This document shows, one piece after another, positions 1-10,905 of a stretch of DNA of 64,000 nucleotides. The notes under the pieces are model-generated. The model saw only the letters and a list, made by a program, of their open reading frames with translations. It was not told the DNA's origin and ran no database searches. The translations under genes were made by a program, and so were the position numbers. Source of the DNA: Anaerotignum sp. GTDB taxonomy: Bacteria; Bacillota; Clostridia; Lachnospirales; Anaerotignaceae. Location: assembly GCA_020024265.1 (NCBI GenBank), contig JAHHTW010000003.1, positions 39,492 through 103,491 of the forward strand. Direction: 5' to 3'. Positions within the stretch are counted from its first letter, which is position 1, and each line of letters starts with the position of its first letter.

Positions 1-618
1 TTCTTCATCTAAGTCCACCTGCAATACCTTTGCAGAGCGTAGAAGAATGGTTTTGAGACTATCCATTTGGTATGGCTCCAAGCGTTGTACCACACCAAAA
101 CGGTCACGCAAGGGTGCAGTCAAAAGCCCAATCCGTGTAGTAGCGCCAATGAGCGTAAATTTGGGCAAATCCAGACGTACTGCTCTCGCACCAGGACCTT
201 TCCCAATCATAATATCAATAACAAAATCCTCCATTGCTGGATATAAAATTTCTTCTATGGTGCGGTTTAGGCGATGGATTTCATCTACAAATAAAATATC
301 ACCTTCATTCAGGCTGTTGAGTACTGCTGCCATATCTCCGGGGCGCTCAATGGCTGGACCGGAAGTGGTCTTGATGTGGACATGCATCTCATTGGCAATG
401 ATATTGGAAAGAGTTGTTTTGCCCAGCCCTGGAGGACCATATAGCAGTACATGATCCAAGGGTTCATGCCGTTGCTTTGCAGCAGCAATGAAGATTTGCA
501 GGTTTTCTTTGATGTGGTCTTGTCCAATATAGCTGTCCAGTCGTTGAGGACGCAGCTTTGGCTCCAATTCCCGATCATCTTCATGCATACCGGCTGTGAG
601 TATTCTTCTGTTTTCCAC
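1..618 (-). CDS. ruvB: Holliday junction branch migration ATPase RuvB, 3' part cut by window edge
   Basis: RuvB is the hexameric AAA+ motor that, with RuvA, drives branch migration of Holliday junctions in recombination and repair. The visible 206 residues show Walker [10 protein letters not shown] (61-69), Walker B VDEIH (111-115), the sensor stretch GATTR (159-162 region) and the RDRFG segment near 171; the C-terminal winged-helix part lies outside the window. The start is a GTG preceded five bases upstream by AGGTGG; an earlier in-frame GTG lies inside that ribosome site. It follows ruvA by 34 bp on the same strand, so the two are probably co-transcribed. Identification is by family motifs and is secure. 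Confidence 0.95.
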   Translation of the reverse strand, partial: MENRRILTAGMHEDDRELEPKLRPQRLDSYIGQDHIKENLQIFIAAAKQRHEPLDHVLLYGPPGLGKTTLSNIIANEMHVHIKTTSGPAIERPGDMAAVLNSLNEGDILFVDEIHRLNRTIEEILYPAMEDFVIDIMIGKGPGARAVRLDLPKFTLIGATTRIGLLTAPLRDRFGVVQRLEPYQMDSLKTILLRSAKVLQVDLDEE

Positions 619-652
619 GTTTTCCACCTATTTCTATATTGTTTTGCAGGAG

Positions 653-1249
653 TTAGAGAGCAACCATTTTTTTCAGTGCTGCCTTCAATATTTCTTCTGT
701 TGTCATATCTTCTGTAGCAATGCCGTTCAGTGCTTTTGCTGCTTCGCTGCGGCTGTAGCCCAAAGCGGTCAAAGCATCAATGGCTTCCAGTACCGTATTG
801 TTTTCTGTTGATGGCACAAAGTCCATATTCACGGCAATCGCATCTTCGGTTTTGACTTTGTCCTTTAATTCCAGTATAACACGTTGGGCTGTTTTTTTGC
901 CGATTCCGGGTGCTTTGCAAAGTGCATGGACATCCTCGGAAAGGATTGCAACAATCAGTTCTTGTGGTGTCAGATTTGTTAAAAATCCAAGTGCAGCTTT
1001 GGGACCAACACCACTGACAGAAAGCAAGCACTGGAAGATATGCAGTTCGTCAGCTGTGGAGAAGCCATAGAGTGAAATCCCATCCTCTTTGACATTCATA
1101 AAGGTATAGAGTTTGACCATCTCTCCAATATCGGGCAATGAACGCATGGTTGTTTCTGAAACAAAAATTTGATAGCCCAAAGAAGCGGCTTCTACAATGA
1201 CAGATCCATCTGCACGCTGCTCCAGACTGCCTTTGATATATGCAATCAT
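653..1249 (-). CDS. ruvA: Holliday junction branch migration protein RuvA
   Basis: RuvA is the tetrameric DNA-binding partner that loads RuvB on four-way junctions. The 198-residue product matches the family length (about 200). It starts MIAYIKGSL, as RuvA proteins do, has the two helix-hairpin-helix segments (LLSVSGVGPKAAL and LCKAPGIGKKTAQR) and ends with the small C-terminal three-helix domain that contacts RuvB (EAIDALTALGYSRSEA onward). The ATG at 1249 was chosen over upstream in-frame starts because it has a GGAGGAAAG site just upstream and matches family N-termini. First gene of ruvAB; the preceding pyr operon ends at a hairpin terminator 250 bp upstream. Confidence 0.95.
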   Translation of the reverse strand: MIAYIKGSLEQRADGSVIVEAASLGYQIFVSETTMRSLPDIGEMVKLYTFMNVKEDGISLYGFSTADELHIFQCLLSVSGVGPKAALGFLTNLTPQELIVAILSEDVHALCKAPGIGKKTAQRVILELKDKVKTEDAIAVNMDFVPSTENNTVLEAIDALTALGYSRSEAAKALNGIATEDMTTEEILKAALKKMVAL

Positions 1250-1462
1250 TCGCTTTCCTCCTAAAGACAATCGGAAAATAGAGCAAGCTGGTTGTATACT
1301 CTGTTTTCGGATGTGCCAAGTATATTCTTTTTTTATTATAAAGGAGTAGCAGCAAAAGAGCAAGTACTGTAAGAAAATATGTTCGTATTCTTAGGAATAA
1401 TCCAATGGATTCCTATGGGGAGCGTGGATGCTTTTGCACATATAGCATATTTATGGATAATA

Positions 1463-1492
1463 AAATCCTGCGCATGATTTCGCAGGATTTTA
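1463..1492 (-). terminator. Rho-independent terminator after the pyr operon
   Basis: A perfect 11-bp stem (AAAATCCTGCG against CGCAGGATTTT) with an 8-nt loop lies just downstream of the pyrI stop codon. On the minus strand the stem runs into TTTTATTA. It should end the pyrimidine transcript and separate it from ruvAB. Confidence 0.8.
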
Positions 1493-1503
1493 TACATGAG
1501 TTT

Positions 1504-1926
1504 TTATTTTTTTGCTTCGTTTTCACAATATAGGCAACGATAGACACCTTTCTCTCTGTCAGAAAGTTTGAAAATATGGTCGATTTCCTGCTCTACTGTG
1601 GTAATGCAGCGAGGATTTTTACAAAAGATAACATTTGTAATCTGTTCTGGAAGCTCAGGATGGAATTTCTTGATCTGTTTGCCATCCTGAATAATGCTAA
1701 TTGTGATATTTGGGTCAATATAGCCCAAAACACCCAAATCCATATCCAGATTGCTATCAATTTTGATCATATCTTTTTTGCCCATTTTTTGACTGCTGAC
1801 ATGACGCAAAATAGCAACAGAACAATCCAATGTGTCCAAATGCAGAAAGTGGTATAAATCCATGCTCTTACCGGCTTGGATATGGTCAATGACAATGCCG
1901 TTTTGTATTGCGTCGATATGCATCAT
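1504..1926 (-). CDS. pyrI: Aspartate carbamoyltransferase regulatory subunit PyrI
   Basis: PyrI binds nucleotides and forms the regulatory dimers of aspartate transcarbamoylase. The 140-residue protein has the N-terminal allosteric domain and a C-terminal zinc domain with the four ligands at Cys102, Cys107, Cys131 and Cys134 (CKNPRC and CLYC). The reading frame opens with two ATGs; the first overlaps the pyrB stop by four bases (ATGA), so translation is probably coupled to pyrB. Last gene of the pyr operon. Its presence implies a class B type, feedback-regulated holoenzyme rather than the unregulated trimer of Bacillus. Confidence 0.95.
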   Translation of the reverse strand: MMHIDAIQNGIVIDHIQAGKSMDLYHFLHLDTLDCSVAILRHVSSQKMGKKDMIKIDSNLDMDLGVLGYIDPNITISIIQDGKQIKKFHPELPEQITNVIFCKNPRCITTVEQEIDHIFKLSDREKGVYRCLYCENEAKK

Positions 1927-2846
1927 ACTTCCACCCCCAATAGCTTCAAAATCAATGCCATACGGATATACTTGCCGTTTTGTGCTTGTTTGAAGTAGCA
2001 GGCACGGCTGTCTGTATCTACATTGGTCGCAATCTCATTGACACGAGGAAGGGGATGCAGAATACACATATCGGATTTTGCATTTTTCAGCTTATCTAGT
2101 GTGAGAATATAGCTGTCTTTCAAACGAATATAGTCAGCTTCATTGAAGAAGCGTTCTTTTTGCACACGTGTCATATACAAAATATCGAGTTTCGGCATAA
2201 CGGCTTCCAAATCCTGTGTTTCCTCATAAGACATATTCTGTTTCTCAAGTACATCCTGAATGATGTAAGAGGGCAGACGAAGCTCTTCTGGAGAAATCAG
2301 CACAAAATGAATACCTGTATAACGAGAAAGCGCATGGATCAAAGAGTGTACCGTACGCCCAAATTTTAAGTCACCACAAAGACCGATACACAAATGATCA
2401 AAATGCCCTTTTTCTCTGTGTATGGTCAAAAGGTCTGTTAAAGTTTGTGTCGGGTGATTATGTCCGCCATCTCCGGCATTGATGATGGGAACAGGGGCAT
2501 GCATAGATGCTACCATAGGCGCACCTTCTTTGGGATGACGCATTGCAATGATATCAGCATAGCAGCCTACCACACGTACTGTATCGGATACACTTTCCCC
2601 TTTGGAAGCAGAGCTGCTGTTTGCCTCTGAGAAGCCCAATACACTGCCGCCAAGCTCCAACATAGCCGCTTCAAAGCTCAGGCGTGTTCTGGTGGATGGT
2701 TCAAAAAAGAGTGTTGCCAGTTTTTTTCTATGGCAGGATTCACAATATTTATCAGGATTTGCGATGATGTCACAAGCAGTCTGTATCAAATCATCAATTT
2801 CTTCTACGGTCAGATCCGTAATATCAATCAGACTTCTCATGATCAA
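1923..2846 (-). CDS. pyrB: Aspartate carbamoyltransferase catalytic subunit PyrB
   Basis: Catalyses carbamoyl phosphate + L-aspartate to carbamoyl-aspartate, the committed pyrimidine step. At 307 residues it matches the catalytic chain. The carbamoyl-phosphate loop FEPSTRTR is at 48-55, HPTQ at 131-134, the SSSASKGES loop near 78 and the HPLPRVNEI motif near the C-terminus. The first ATG overlaps the pyrE stop by four bases; a second ATG two codons later (MRSLID) is an alternative start. Overlaps pyrI downstream, consistent with co-translation of the two subunits. Confidence 0.96.
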   Translation of the reverse strand: MIMRSLIDITDLTVEEIDDLIQTACDIIANPDKYCESCHRKKLATLFFEPSTRTRLSFEAAMLELGGSVLGFSEANSSSASKGESVSDTVRVVGCYADIIAMRHPKEGAPMVASMHAPVPIINAGDGGHNHPTQTLTDLLTIHREKGHFDHLCIGLCGDLKFGRTVHSLIHALSRYTGIHFVLISPEELRLPSYIIQDVLEKQNMSYEETQDLEAVMPKLDILYMTRVQKERFFNEADYIRLKDSYILTLDKLKNAKSDMCILHPLPRVNEIATNVDTDSRACYFKQAQNGKYIRMALILKLLGVEV

Positions 2847-3478
2847 TCAGTCCTCCAGCTTTCATCACTGGGATTGTTGCGAAATGCAATCAGTCGTGTG
2901 ATATCAGATTCTTTGATATAGCCTTCTTCTGCTGCAACTTCTGCAACAGCATCAAAGTTGGAAAGGCTGACATTCTTTACATTTGCTTGTGCAAGTCTGT
3001 CCAGACCCTTTTGCATGCCATAGGTAAATATGCTAACAATACCCAGTACATCCGCACCTGCTTCACGCAGTACGGTTACAACATCAATGGCACTGCCACC
3101 GGTGGAAATCAAATCCTCTACGACAACAACCTTCTGACCTTTTTCCAGTTTGCCTTCAATCTGATTGTGTCTGCCATGATCTTTATGCCCGGAACGTACA
3201 TAGCCCATAGGAAGACCCATCAAATGCCCGACAATTGCGGCATGAGCAATGCCGGCTGTGCTGGTACCCATCAGTACCTCGCAGTCAGGATATTCTGTTT
3301 TGATGGTTTCTGCCAATGCATTTTCTACACGGGTACGAACCTCGGGCGCTGTCAGAATCAAGCGGTTATCGCAATAGATCGGGCTTTTGATGCCGCTTGC
3401 CCATGTAAAAGGTTCCTCCGGACGCAGGAATACCGCACCGATGGACAATAAGTCTTTTGCAATCTGTTTTTTCATCAT
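2843..3478 (-). CDS. pyrE: Orotate phosphoribosyltransferase PyrE
   Basis: Transfers ribose-5-phosphate from PRPP to orotate to give OMP. The PRPP-binding motif [11 protein letters not shown] is at about residues 119-129, and the flexible-loop residues K-D-H-G-R-H are near 99-104. The start at 3478 forms an ATGA overlap with the pyrF stop and sits behind GGAGGCG; the next codon (3475) is also ATG and is equally possible. The frame is open further upstream, but that part runs into pyrF and does not match the family. About 211 residues, normal for bacterial PyrE. Confidence 0.95.
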   Translation of the reverse strand: MMKKQIAKDLLSIGAVFLRPEEPFTWASGIKSPIYCDNRLILTAPEVRTRVENALAETIKTEYPDCEVLMGTSTAGIAHAAIVGHLMGLPMGYVRSGHKDHGRHNQIEGKLEKGQKVVVVEDLISTGGSAIDVVTVLREAGADVLGIVSIFTYGMQKGLDRLAQANVKNVSLSNFDAVAEVAAEEGYIKESDITRLIAFRNNPSDESWRTD

Positions 3479-4185
3479 GCTTTTTCGCCTCCTATAAATT
3501 CTGAAATACATCTTCTATATGCGGCAACAGGATCTGCTGCCTGTGTGATTGGTCTGCCAACGACAATGTAATCGGAACCAAGCTCTCTCGCTTTTTCGGG
3601 TGTAGTAATACGTACCTGATCGCCCTTGTCACCGTCTGCAAAACGCACACCCGGTGTGATGGTAAGAAACGCATTTCCACATACCTCTTTGACCTTTCCG
3701 GCTTCTAAGGGGGAGCAAACAACGCCGTCTAAGCCAGCTTTTTTGGTGTTGGATGCATAGTGCATGACAACAGCATCCAGCGGTTTTTCAATCCACAAAT
3801 CCTGCTGCATTCTTTCCTCACTGGTAGAGGTGAGCTGTGTCACAGCAATCAGAATGGGACGTGTGCCATCAGGACGTGTCAGACCTTCCAGTGCTGCTTC
3901 CATCATAGCGATGGTGCCGCCTGCATGTACATTACACATATCTACATCCAGATTGGATAATACAGACATTGCTTTTTTTACGGTATTTGGAATATCGTGA
4001 AGCTTTAAGTCCAAGAAAATTTTATGCCCTCTTGCCTTAAGCTCTCTGACGATCTCAGGACCTTCAGCATAAAACAACTCCATACCGATTTTCAAAAAGG
4101 GCTTTTCTTCTGTGAATTGGTCTAAGAATGCATACAATTCGTTTTTGCCGTTAAAGTCACAAGCGATGATGACATCTTTGCTCAT
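3475..4185 (-). CDS. pyrF: Orotidine-5'-phosphate decarboxylase PyrF
   Basis: Decarboxylates OMP to UMP, last step of de novo UMP synthesis. The 236-residue TIM barrel has the catalytic D-x-K-x-x-D array in [10 protein letters not shown] (59-68), the substrate-binding N-terminus IIACDF, and the phosphate-gripping VVGRPIT near the C-terminus. This is the short, DLKxHDIPNT-type (bacterial group I) enzyme. Overlaps pyrD by four bases upstream and pyrE by four downstream. Confidence 0.96.
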   Translation of the reverse strand: MSKDVIIACDFNGKNELYAFLDQFTEEKPFLKIGMELFYAEGPEIVRELKARGHKIFLDLKLHDIPNTVKKAMSVLSNLDVDMCNVHAGGTIAMMEAALEGLTRPDGTRPILIAVTQLTSTSEERMQQDLWIEKPLDAVVMHYASNTKKAGLDGVVCSPLEAGKVKEVCGNAFLTITPGVRFADGDKGDQVRITTPEKARELGSDYIVVGRPITQAADPVAAYRRCISEFIGGEKA

Positions 4186-5096
4186 TTGTGCGCACCTCCT
4201 ATGATTTCGTTTAAGTCTTTGATTTTATAATGCTCCATAACGCTGGGGAGCTGCTCTATGATCTCTTTGCATATGAAGGGGTTCACAAGATTGGCTGCAC
4301 CAATCTGTACAGCGGTTGCACCGGCAAGCATCATCTCCAGTACATCCTCTGCGGAGGACACGCCGCCCATACCAATGACGGGAACCTGTACGGCTTCTGC
4401 AACCTGATATACCATACGTACCGCAATCGGAAAAATGGCACTGCCAGAGAAACCACCCATTTTATTTGCGATCACAGGGCGTCTTGTTTTCAAATCAATA
4501 CGCATACCCATCATGGTATTGATGAGGCTGATGCCATCTGCACCGGCTTGTTCACATGCCTTTGCAATGGATACAATATCTGTGACATTGGGGCTTAATT
4601 TGATATATACAGGCTTTGTTGTGACTGCCTTTACTGCTCTTGTGACCTCTGCGGCCGCCTGCGGGCTGGTACCAAAGGACATACCGCCGTGATGTACATT
4701 TGGACAGCTGACATTGACTTCAATGATGCCAACCTGTTCTTCTTTGTCAATGCGTTCGCAGCAGTAAGCGTATTCTTCTATGGAAAAACCGCTGATATTG
4801 GCAATGACAGGTTTATGGAAGCACTGACGCATTTTGGGAAGCTCTGTTGCAATGACCTGATCAATCCCCGGATTTTGCAAACCAACAGAATTAATCATCC
4901 CACAGGGACATTCTGCAATACGAGGGGTAGGATTGCCAAAGCGAGGTTCTTTTGTGGTACCCTTAAAGGAAAAAGAGCCCAAGATATCAATGTCATAAAT
5001 TTCTGCAAATTCATAGCCGTAGCCGAAGGTACCGCTGGCCGGAATGATGGGATTGTCCAGTGTCAAACCACTGAGTGTCACCTTTGTATTTACCAC
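4182..5096 (-). CDS. pyrD: Dihydroorotate dehydrogenase B, FMN catalytic subunit
   Basis: Oxidises dihydroorotate to orotate in the cytosolic class 1B enzyme, passing electrons to PyrK and on to NAD+. The 304-residue FMN barrel has the class 1 catalytic cysteine at Cys131 ([11 protein letters not shown]); class 2 enzymes have Ser there. FMN phosphate-binding glycines lie at [11 protein letters not shown] and the following [11 protein letters not shown]. Its partner pyrK lies immediately upstream with a 7-bp overlap, which identifies it as the 1B type used by anaerobic Gram-positives. Confidence 0.95.
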   Translation of the reverse strand: MVNTKVTLSGLTLDNPIIPASGTFGYGYEFAEIYDIDILGSFSFKGTTKEPRFGNPTPRIAECPCGMINSVGLQNPGIDQVIATELPKMRQCFHKPVIANISGFSIEEYAYCCERIDKEEQVGIIEVNVSCPNVHHGGMSFGTSPQAAAEVTRAVKAVTTKPVYIKLSPNVTDIVSIAKACEQAGADGISLINTMMGMRIDLKTRRPVIANKMGGFSGSAIFPIAVRMVYQVAEAVQVPVIGMGGVSSAEDVLEMMLAGATAVQIGAANLVNPFICKEIIEQLPSVMEHYKIKDLNEIIGGAHK

Positions 5097-5827
5097 TTGA
5101 TTTCCTCCTTTTCCAGTACAGGCCCATCCTTACAGATGCGCTTTGTGCCGTATTTTGTTTCACAGCTGCATCCCATGCATGCCCCAAAGCCACATCCCAT
5201 ACGTTCTTCAAAACTCAATTGACCGCTGGTGGTTGTTACATCGGAAAGTGCCTGAAGCATCGGTTCGGGACCGCAGGTATAGAAATAGCTATAATCTGAT
5301 TGTGTTTTGACAAGATCTGTAACAAAGCCCTTTGTTCCCATAGAGCCATCTGCAGTAGCGACCAATACAGGTATGCCAAGTGCTTCAAATTCTTGTTTGT
5401 AAAATACTTCTGCTGCCGTATTGAAGCCCAAAATCACCGTAGGCTGTTTGCCTTCTGCAATCAGATTTTTGGCAAGGCGATACATCGGTGGTACACCCAC
5501 GCCACCACCAATGAGCAGAGGGGTTTTGCCGCTTTTTTCTGTGTCATAACCATTGCCAAGACCTGTCAAAACATCCAGCTGGTATCCCTGCGAAAGAGTT
5601 GCCATATACTGTGTGCCTTTTCCAACGGTTTTATAAAGCAGAGTAAGTGTATGTGCATCATAATCGCATACAGAAATCGGACGACGCAGAAAAAAACCAT
5701 CCAGACGAATATTGACAAACTGACCGCTGGCGGTAATGGCAGAGGTATCCCCTGCCAAAACCATTTTCCATACGCTGTCAGTCAATGGTTCATTCTTTTC
5801 GATTGTAAAGATTGACTGCTTCACCAT
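5090..5827 (-). CDS. pyrK: Dihydroorotate dehydrogenase B, electron transfer subunit PyrK
   Basis: FAD and [2Fe-2S] subunit that couples PyrD to NAD+. The 245-residue protein has a ferredoxin-reductase-like FAD domain (RRPISVCDY near 50), an NAD-binding domain (LIGGGVGVPP) and a C-terminal cluster with Cys212, Cys217, Cys220 and Cys232 in the PyrK spacing C-x4-C-x2-C-x11-C. An extra Cys222 sits between. Lies 12 bp after carB and overlaps pyrD. Confidence 0.95.
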   Translation of the reverse strand: MVKQSIFTIEKNEPLTDSVWKMVLAGDTSAITASGQFVNIRLDGFFLRRPISVCDYDAHTLTLLYKTVGKGTQYMATLSQGYQLDVLTGLGNGYDTEKSGKTPLLIGGGVGVPPMYRLAKNLIAEGKQPTVILGFNTAAEVFYKQEFEALGIPVLVATADGSMGTKGFVTDLVKTQSDYSYFYTCGPEPMLQALSDVTTTSGQLSFEERMGCGFGACMGCSCETKYGTKRICKDGPVLEKEEIKW

Positions 5828-5839
5828 ATACCTCCTTAC

Positions 5840-8800
5840 TTATGCATCAATGGTAGAGATACACAGTGTGGTTTCTTCCAAAACATCCAAAAGAACACGT
5901 ACCGTATCCAGTGCAGTAAACATGGTTACATTGTTTTCTACAGCACACTGACGGATTTCCCAGCCATCGCTGTTCTGCATGTCGCCAATATCTCTGGTAT
6001 TGATGACATAGGTTACATAACCATGACGGATGGATTCAATGATTTCATCACTGCCATCGCTGATTTTTGCACGTACTCTGGTACGAATGCCATGCTGTTT
6101 CAAGAATTCTGCTGTGCCTTTGGTTGCCTCGATATTGAAGCCCAGTTCATAGAAACGACGAATCAGAGGCAGTGCTTCTTCTTTATCCTTGTCTGCAATG
6201 GTTGCAAATACCGTGCCATAGTTCAGAATATTCATACCAGAAGCCTGCAAAGCCTTATACAATGCACGGTTGAGCTTGTTGTCATAACCGATTGCTTCAC
6301 CTGTGGATTTCATTTCGGGAGAAAGGTATGTGTCCATGCCATGCAGCTTGGAGAAGGAGAATGCGGGAACCTTTACATACCATCTCTTTTTCTCATCGGG
6401 GTAAATACCGAAAATACCTTGTTCTTTTAATGTTTTGCCCAAAATTGCAAGTGTTGCAATGTCCGCCAGAGGGTAGCCGGTTGCCTTGGAAAGGAAGGGC
6501 ACAGTTCTGGAAGAACGAGGGTTCACTTCGATGACATAAACATCATCATTTTTATCTACAATAAACTGAATGTTAAACAGACCACGAATACCGATGCCAA
6601 GTCCCAGTTTTTTTGTATAAGACAAAATGGTGCCTTTTGCCTTGGGGGATACGCTGAAGGTAGGGTATACACTGATGGAATCCCCGGAATGGATACCGGT
6701 ACGTTCTACATGTTCCATGATGCCTGGTATAAATACATCAAAGCCGTCGCACACAGCATCTACTTCCAATTCTTTCCCCTGAATATATTTGTCAACCAGT
6801 ACAGGCTGGTCTTCATTGATCTCTACAGCAGATTTCAGATAGGTACGCAGTGCTTCTTCATTTGCAACAATCTGCATTGCACGTCCGCCCAAAACATAGC
6901 TGGGGCGTACCAGTACAGGATATCCGATTTCTTCGGCAGCCTTTACACCGTCTTCAATATTGGTAACTGCCTGTCCTTTGGGCTGTGGAATTTGCAGCTC
7001 TTCCATGATTTTTTCAAAAGAATCTCTGTTTTCTGCCCGTTCGATGGCAGCAACATCTGTACCGATGATGGTGACACCACGTTCCATCAAAGGCTGTGCC
7101 AAATTGATTGCAGTTTGACCGCCCAAAGACGCAATAACACCCAGAGGCTTTTCCATTTCTACAATGTTCATAACATCTTCTACCGTCAGAGGTTCGAAAT
7201 ACAGCTTATCGCTTGTGGTATAGTCTGTAGATACGGTTTCGGGATTGTTGTTGATGATGATGGATTCATAGCCGTAAGCCTTAATGGTTGCAACTGCACG
7301 TACGGTAGAATAGTCAAATTCAATCCCCTGACCGATACGAATGGGGCCGCTGCCCAGTACAATGATTTTCTTTTTGTCACTGATACGGGATTCGTTGCCT
7401 TCTTCATAGGTGGAGTAGAAATAAGGAATATAACCACCACATCCGCTGGTTTCAATCATTTTATAAACGGGGAACATATTTGCTTCTTTTCTCAGGTGAT
7501 AAATTTCAATTTCCTTCTTGTTCCACAAAGCAGCAATGAATTTGTCAGAGAAGCCCATTTTCTTTGCTGTTTTCAAAATTTCCATGTTACCCACATGTTC
7601 TTTCAGTACATTTTCGTAATCCACAATATTTTTGATGGATTCCAAGAAGTATTTTGTAATCTGTGTTGCATCGAAAATATCATCCAGAGATACGCCATTA
7701 CGAATCAGCTGTGCCACTGCGTAAATACGGTCATCTGGGCTTTTTGCAATATAGCTGAGCAGTTCTTCATTTGGCGTATCATCGAACTTTGCCATATGCA
7801 GATGGCATACACCGATTTCTAAAGAGCGTACAGATTTGAGCAAGCATTCTTCAATGGTTTTGCCAATGCCCATAACTTCTCCAGTTGCTTTCATCTGTGT
7901 GCCAAGCGTATTGGCGGCAGTTGCGAATTTATCAAAGGGGAAACGAGGCATTTTTGCCACAATATAATCCAGTGCAGGTTCAAAATTTGCATTTGTTTCA
8001 GAAATCTGAATTTCATCCAGTGACATACCGATTGCAATTTTTGTGGTAACACGTGCGATGGGGTAACCACTTGCTTTGGATGCCAGTGCGGAGGAACGGG
8101 ATACACGAGGATTTACTTCAATCAGATAATACTGCGAAGAATTGGGATCCAGTGCAAACTGTACGTTGCAACCACCTTCGATTTTCAGTGCACGGATGAT
8201 TTTCAGTGCGCTGTCACGCAGCATATGGAAATCTGCATCGCTCAATGTCAAAATAGGTGCTACAACGATGGAGTCGCCGGTATGTACACCAACGGGATCA
8301 ATATTTTCCATACCACAAATGGTAATCGCATGGTCTGTTGCATCACGCATTACTTCGAATTCGATTTCCTTATAGCCTTTTACGCTTTTTTCTACCAGTA
8401 CCTGATGTACAGGGGAGAGTTTCAGAGCGTTTTCCATAATTTCTACCAGTTCGGTTTCATTGTTTGCAAAGCCGCCACCAGTACCGCCCAATGTAAATGC
8501 AGGACGCAAAACGACAGGATAGCCAATCTGTTTGGCAGCATCCAGTGCTTCTTCTACAGAATAGGTAATCAAAGAGGGGATTACAGGTTCACCGATTTCC
8601 TGACAAAGTTCTTTGAACAGCTCACGATCTTCTGCACGTTCGATACTTTCGCAGCTGGTACCCAGAAGCTCTACTTGGCATTCTCTCAAGATTCCTTTCT
8701 TTTCCAGCTGCATGGCAAGATTCAGACCAGTCTGCCCGCCAATACCAGGAACGATGGCATCCGGACGTTCATAGCGTAGTATTTTTGCGATATATTCCAG

Positions 8801-9010
8801 CGTCAAAGGTTCCATATATACTTTATCAGCAACCGTAGTATCTGTCATAATGGTGGCGGGGTTGGAGTTGACCAGTACCACCTCATAACCTTCTTCTTTC
8901 AAAGCAAGGCAGGCTTGTGTACCTGCATAGTCAAATTCGGCAGCCTGTCCAATCACAATCGGACCAGATCCAATAATCAAAATTTTCTTCAGATCGGTTC
9001 TCTTTGGCAT
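5840..9010 (-). CDS. carB: Carbamoyl-phosphate synthase large subunit CarB
   Basis: Makes carbamoyl phosphate from bicarbonate, ammonia and two ATP. The 1056-residue protein has two homologous carboxyphosphate/carbamate ATP-grasp halves (each with an [13 protein letters not shown]-type N-terminus and a [15 protein letters not shown] or [15 protein letters not shown] motif) and the C-terminal MGS-like allosteric domain. The ATG at 9010 (MPKRTDLKK) has GAGGAGG upstream and matches CarB N-termini; the open frame continues eight codons further. The glutaminase subunit gene carA, needed to supply ammonia from glutamine, is not adjacent and not anywhere in the window. Confidence 0.96.
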   Translation of the reverse strand: MPKRTDLKKILIIGSGPIVIGQAAEFDYAGTQACLALKEEGYEVVLVNSNPATIMTDTTVADKVYMEPLTLEYIAKILRYERPDAIVPGIGGQTGLNLAMQLEKKGILRECQVELLGTSCESIERAEDRELFKELCQEIGEPVIPSLITYSVEEALDAAKQIGYPVVLRPAFTLGGTGGGFANNETELVEIMENALKLSPVHQVLVEKSVKGYKEIEFEVMRDATDHAITICGMENIDPVGVHTGDSIVVAPILTLSDADFHMLRDSALKIIRALKIEGGCNVQFALDPNSSQYYLIEVNPRVSRSSALASKASGYPIARVTTKIAIGMSLDEIQISETNANFEPALDYIVAKMPRFPFDKFATAANTLGTQMKATGEVMGIGKTIEECLLKSVRSLEIGVCHLHMAKFDDTPNEELLSYIAKSPDDRIYAVAQLIRNGVSLDDIFDATQITKYFLESIKNIVDYENVLKEHVGNMEILKTAKKMGFSDKFIAALWNKKEIEIYHLRKEANMFPVYKMIETSGCGGYIPYFYSTYEEGNESRISDKKKIIVLGSGPIRIGQGIEFDYSTVRAVATIKAYGYESIIINNNPETVSTDYTTSDKLYFEPLTVEDVMNIVEMEKPLGVIASLGGQTAINLAQPLMERGVTIIGTDVAAIERAENRDSFEKIMEELQIPQPKGQAVTNIEDGVKAAEEIGYPVLVRPSYVLGGRAMQIVANEEALRTYLKSAVEINEDQPVLVDKYIQGKELEVDAVCDGFDVFIPGIMEHVERTGIHSGDSISVYPTFSVSPKAKGTILSYTKKLGLGIGIRGLFNIQFIVDKNDDVYVIEVNPRSSRTVPFLSKATGYPLADIATLAILGKTLKEQGIFGIYPDEKKRWYVKVPAFSFSKLHGMDTYLSPEMKSTGEAIGYDNKLNRALYKALQASGMNILNYGTVFATIADKDKEEALPLIRRFYELGFNIEATKGTAEFLKQHGIRTRVRAKISDGSDEIIESIRHGYVTYVINTRDIGDMQNSDGWEIRQCAVENNVTMFTALDTVRVLLDVLEETTLCISTIDA

Positions 9011-9226
9011 AATGTAATTCCTCCTCTTTTTCATTCAGTCAGTGTTCTATATATAATGTAAGAAAGCAACAGACAGATTGTTTGTCACCTTCATATTATC
9101 TTATGATATTTTTATTTTATACGGTTGTTTTCCTGCTGTCTAGAGTGTTTATAAAAAGTTTGTTTGATATAGACCGAAATTTGCCTTCATAGACGATGAT
9201 GACAGCATTTGGGACATGCCCTCTCT

Positions 9227-10489
9227 TTATTTTTCTTGCCATACAATATTTCCATGATACATGGTCATTTTGCATTTACCGTAAACTTCCCAGCCGATAA
9301 AGGGGGTGCTTTTGCCCATGGAAAGGAATGTTTCGGGATCTATGACATATTTTTCATCCAGATTGTATACAGTCAAATTGGCAGGGCTGCCAACAGCAAG
9401 TGGTGTGCCAATGCCAAAGCGTGCGGATGGATTGGTATGCATCAATGCAATGAGTTTTTCCAATGTCAATCTGCCTGTTTTTACCAAATGCGTATAGAGA
9501 ATGGGGAAAGCGGTTTCTAAACCTACAATGCCCATCATGCTGTGTGCGAGTCCTTTTCCCTTGTCCTCTGCGGTATGTGGTGCATGGTCTGTGGCAATCA
9601 TCTCTATGGTACCATCCAGTATGCCGTCAATCAGCGCTTGCTGATCCTCTTTGCTGCGCAGGGGAGGGTTCATCTTAAAGCGACCATCTTCCTGTAAATC
9701 CATATCGGTCAGTACCAGATAATGCGGCCCTGTTTCACAGGAAACGGGAAGCCCTTCTTTTTTCGCCTGACGAATCAGCGCGACGCCTTCTTTTGTGGAA
9801 ATATGGCATACATGATATTTGCATCCGGTTTTTCTTACCAATTCCAAATCACGTGCAATCTGTTTCCATTCGCTTTCGGAGCAAATTCCTTTGTGTCCAT
9901 GAGCAGCACAATAAGCACCATCATGAATGTATCCGCCTTTCAGTAATTCATTGACCTCACAATGTGCCGCAACAATTTTGTCTAATTTTCCGATTTTGTA
10001 CATGGCTTGAAGCATCATTTCGTCATTTTGCACACCACGTCCATCGTCGGAAAATGCGCAGACATGCGGTGCAAGCGCATCGAAATCGGCAAGCTGCGTA
10101 CCTCTTTCGCTCTTTGTAATCGCACCGTAGGGCAAGACTTCAATGCAGGCATCTTTTTGTATGATATCCAGCTGAGGCGATAGTGTTTCTGCACAATCCG
10201 GAACAGGATCCAGATTTGGCATTGCACAGATTGTGGTATATCCGCCGTGTGCAGCTGCTTGTGTTCCGGTACGGATGGTTTCCTTATAAAAAAATCCCGG
10301 TTCTCTCAGATGTGTATGTACATCAATCAAACCGGGAAAGACAAAACATCCTTCCAAATCAAAAACAACACTGCCTTTTTCTGGTACGTTGGAAGAAATA
10401 TCGGTAATTTTACCATTGTTAATAAATACGTTGGTTTTTACAAATTTGTCCTGCATAAATACGTTTGCATTGGATAAAATGTATTTCAA
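9227..10489 (-). CDS. pyrC: Dihydroorotase PyrC (PyrC/AllB amidohydrolase type)
   Basis: Cyclises carbamoyl-aspartate to dihydroorotate. The 420-residue protein is a type I-like zinc amidohydrolase: metal motif DVHTHLREPG (from 56), a carboxylated-lysine region, later histidines (AHCEV, HVCHIS) and the catalytic Asp in ATDHAPH. The start is a TTG behind AAAGGAG (8-nt spacing); no ATG or GTG fits. It is the first gene of the pyr operon; 216 bp without a clear hairpin separate it from carB. A strong sigma-A promoter lies about 60 bp upstream. Confidence 0.94.
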   Translation of the reverse strand: MKYILSNANVFMQDKFVKTNVFINNGKITDISSNVPEKGSVVFDLEGCFVFPGLIDVHTHLREPGFFYKETIRTGTQAAAHGGYTTICAMPNLDPVPDCAETLSPQLDIIQKDACIEVLPYGAITKSERGTQLADFDALAPHVCAFSDDGRGVQNDEMMLQAMYKIGKLDKIVAAHCEVNELLKGGYIHDGAYCAAHGHKGICSESEWKQIARDLELVRKTGCKYHVCHISTKEGVALIRQAKKEGLPVSCETGPHYLVLTDMDLQEDGRFKMNPPLRSKEDQQALIDGILDGTIEMIATDHAPHTAEDKGKGLAHSMMGIVGLETAFPILYTHLVKTGRLTLEKLIALMHTNPSARFGIGTPLAVGSPANLTVYNLDEKYVIDPETFLSMGKSTPFIGWEVYGKCKMTMYHGNIVWQEK

Positions 10490-10549
10490 TGTATTCGCTC
10501 CTTTCTTCTGTCTGCATGGTTGTTCTATATTTCTTTACAAATTGTCAGT

Positions 10550-10578
10550 AGTATATCATAAGCTTATATTCATGTCAA
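10550..10578 (-). promoter_or_regulatory. Sigma-A promoter of the pyr operon
   Basis: On the minus strand TTGACA (10578-10573) and TATACT (10555-10550) are separated by exactly 17 bp. Transcription would start near 10543, leaving a leader of only about 54 nt before the pyrC TTG. That is too short for a PyrR-type anti-antiterminator plus terminator, and no such hairpins are seen. Confidence 0.8.
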
Positions 10579-10611
10579 GAATTTCTTTTATACAAAAATT
10601 TTCGTTGCAGA

Positions 10612-10641
10612 TTGACAGAAAATAAAAAAATGTGATAGACT
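10612..10641 (+). promoter_or_regulatory. Sigma-A promoter of the purine operon
   Basis: TTGACA (10612-10617) and TAGACT (10636-10641) with an 18-bp spacer lie immediately upstream of the ZTP aptamer, so the whole riboswitch would be transcribed. The -35 box is only 33 bp from that of the divergent pyr promoter. Confidence 0.7.
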
Positions 10642-10667
10642 AACTTTGTTAAAAGAAAAGAAAATGG

Positions 10668-10905
10668 CTTTCTGTAACTGACGGATTTGTGGTAGACCAC
10701 AGGGGAGCAGAAAGACCATGTAAAGCAGCGCAGTACAGGTGCCTAGACTTTTGGTTTATATGGTGCGGATGGATTTGCATGAAAGAATGTGTGAAATAGA
10801 AGCGGTGGTGTTTCGATGATGAAAAAAATGGGCGAACAACAATCGCTTCTTTATCATTTTATACCTTTTGTGCAGATGCCTGCTTTTGTCGACCGTCTGG
10901 GCAGT
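10668..10905 (+). ncRNA. ZTP (pfl) riboswitch with a long linker
   Basis: The 5' subdomain (10668-10714) has P1 arms CTTTCTG/CAGAAAG and a GTGG-TAGA-CCAC hairpin followed by AGGGGAGC, and contains the pfl-type core AACTGACGGAT. The 3' subdomain has the signature GACCGTCTGGGCA (10891-10903), one base from the usual GACCGCCTGGGCA. About 175 nt of variable sequence separate the halves, longer than in most members. ZTP riboswitches sense the folate-stress alarmone ZTP/ZMP and turn on purine and one-carbon genes. Position directly before purE and overlap with a terminator fit this. Assignment is from remembered consensus, not a covariance search. Confidence 0.85.

Noticed and set aside
6689..7822. 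377-codon plus-strand frame inside carB
   Set aside because: Antisense shadow of carB without any recognisable protein feature.
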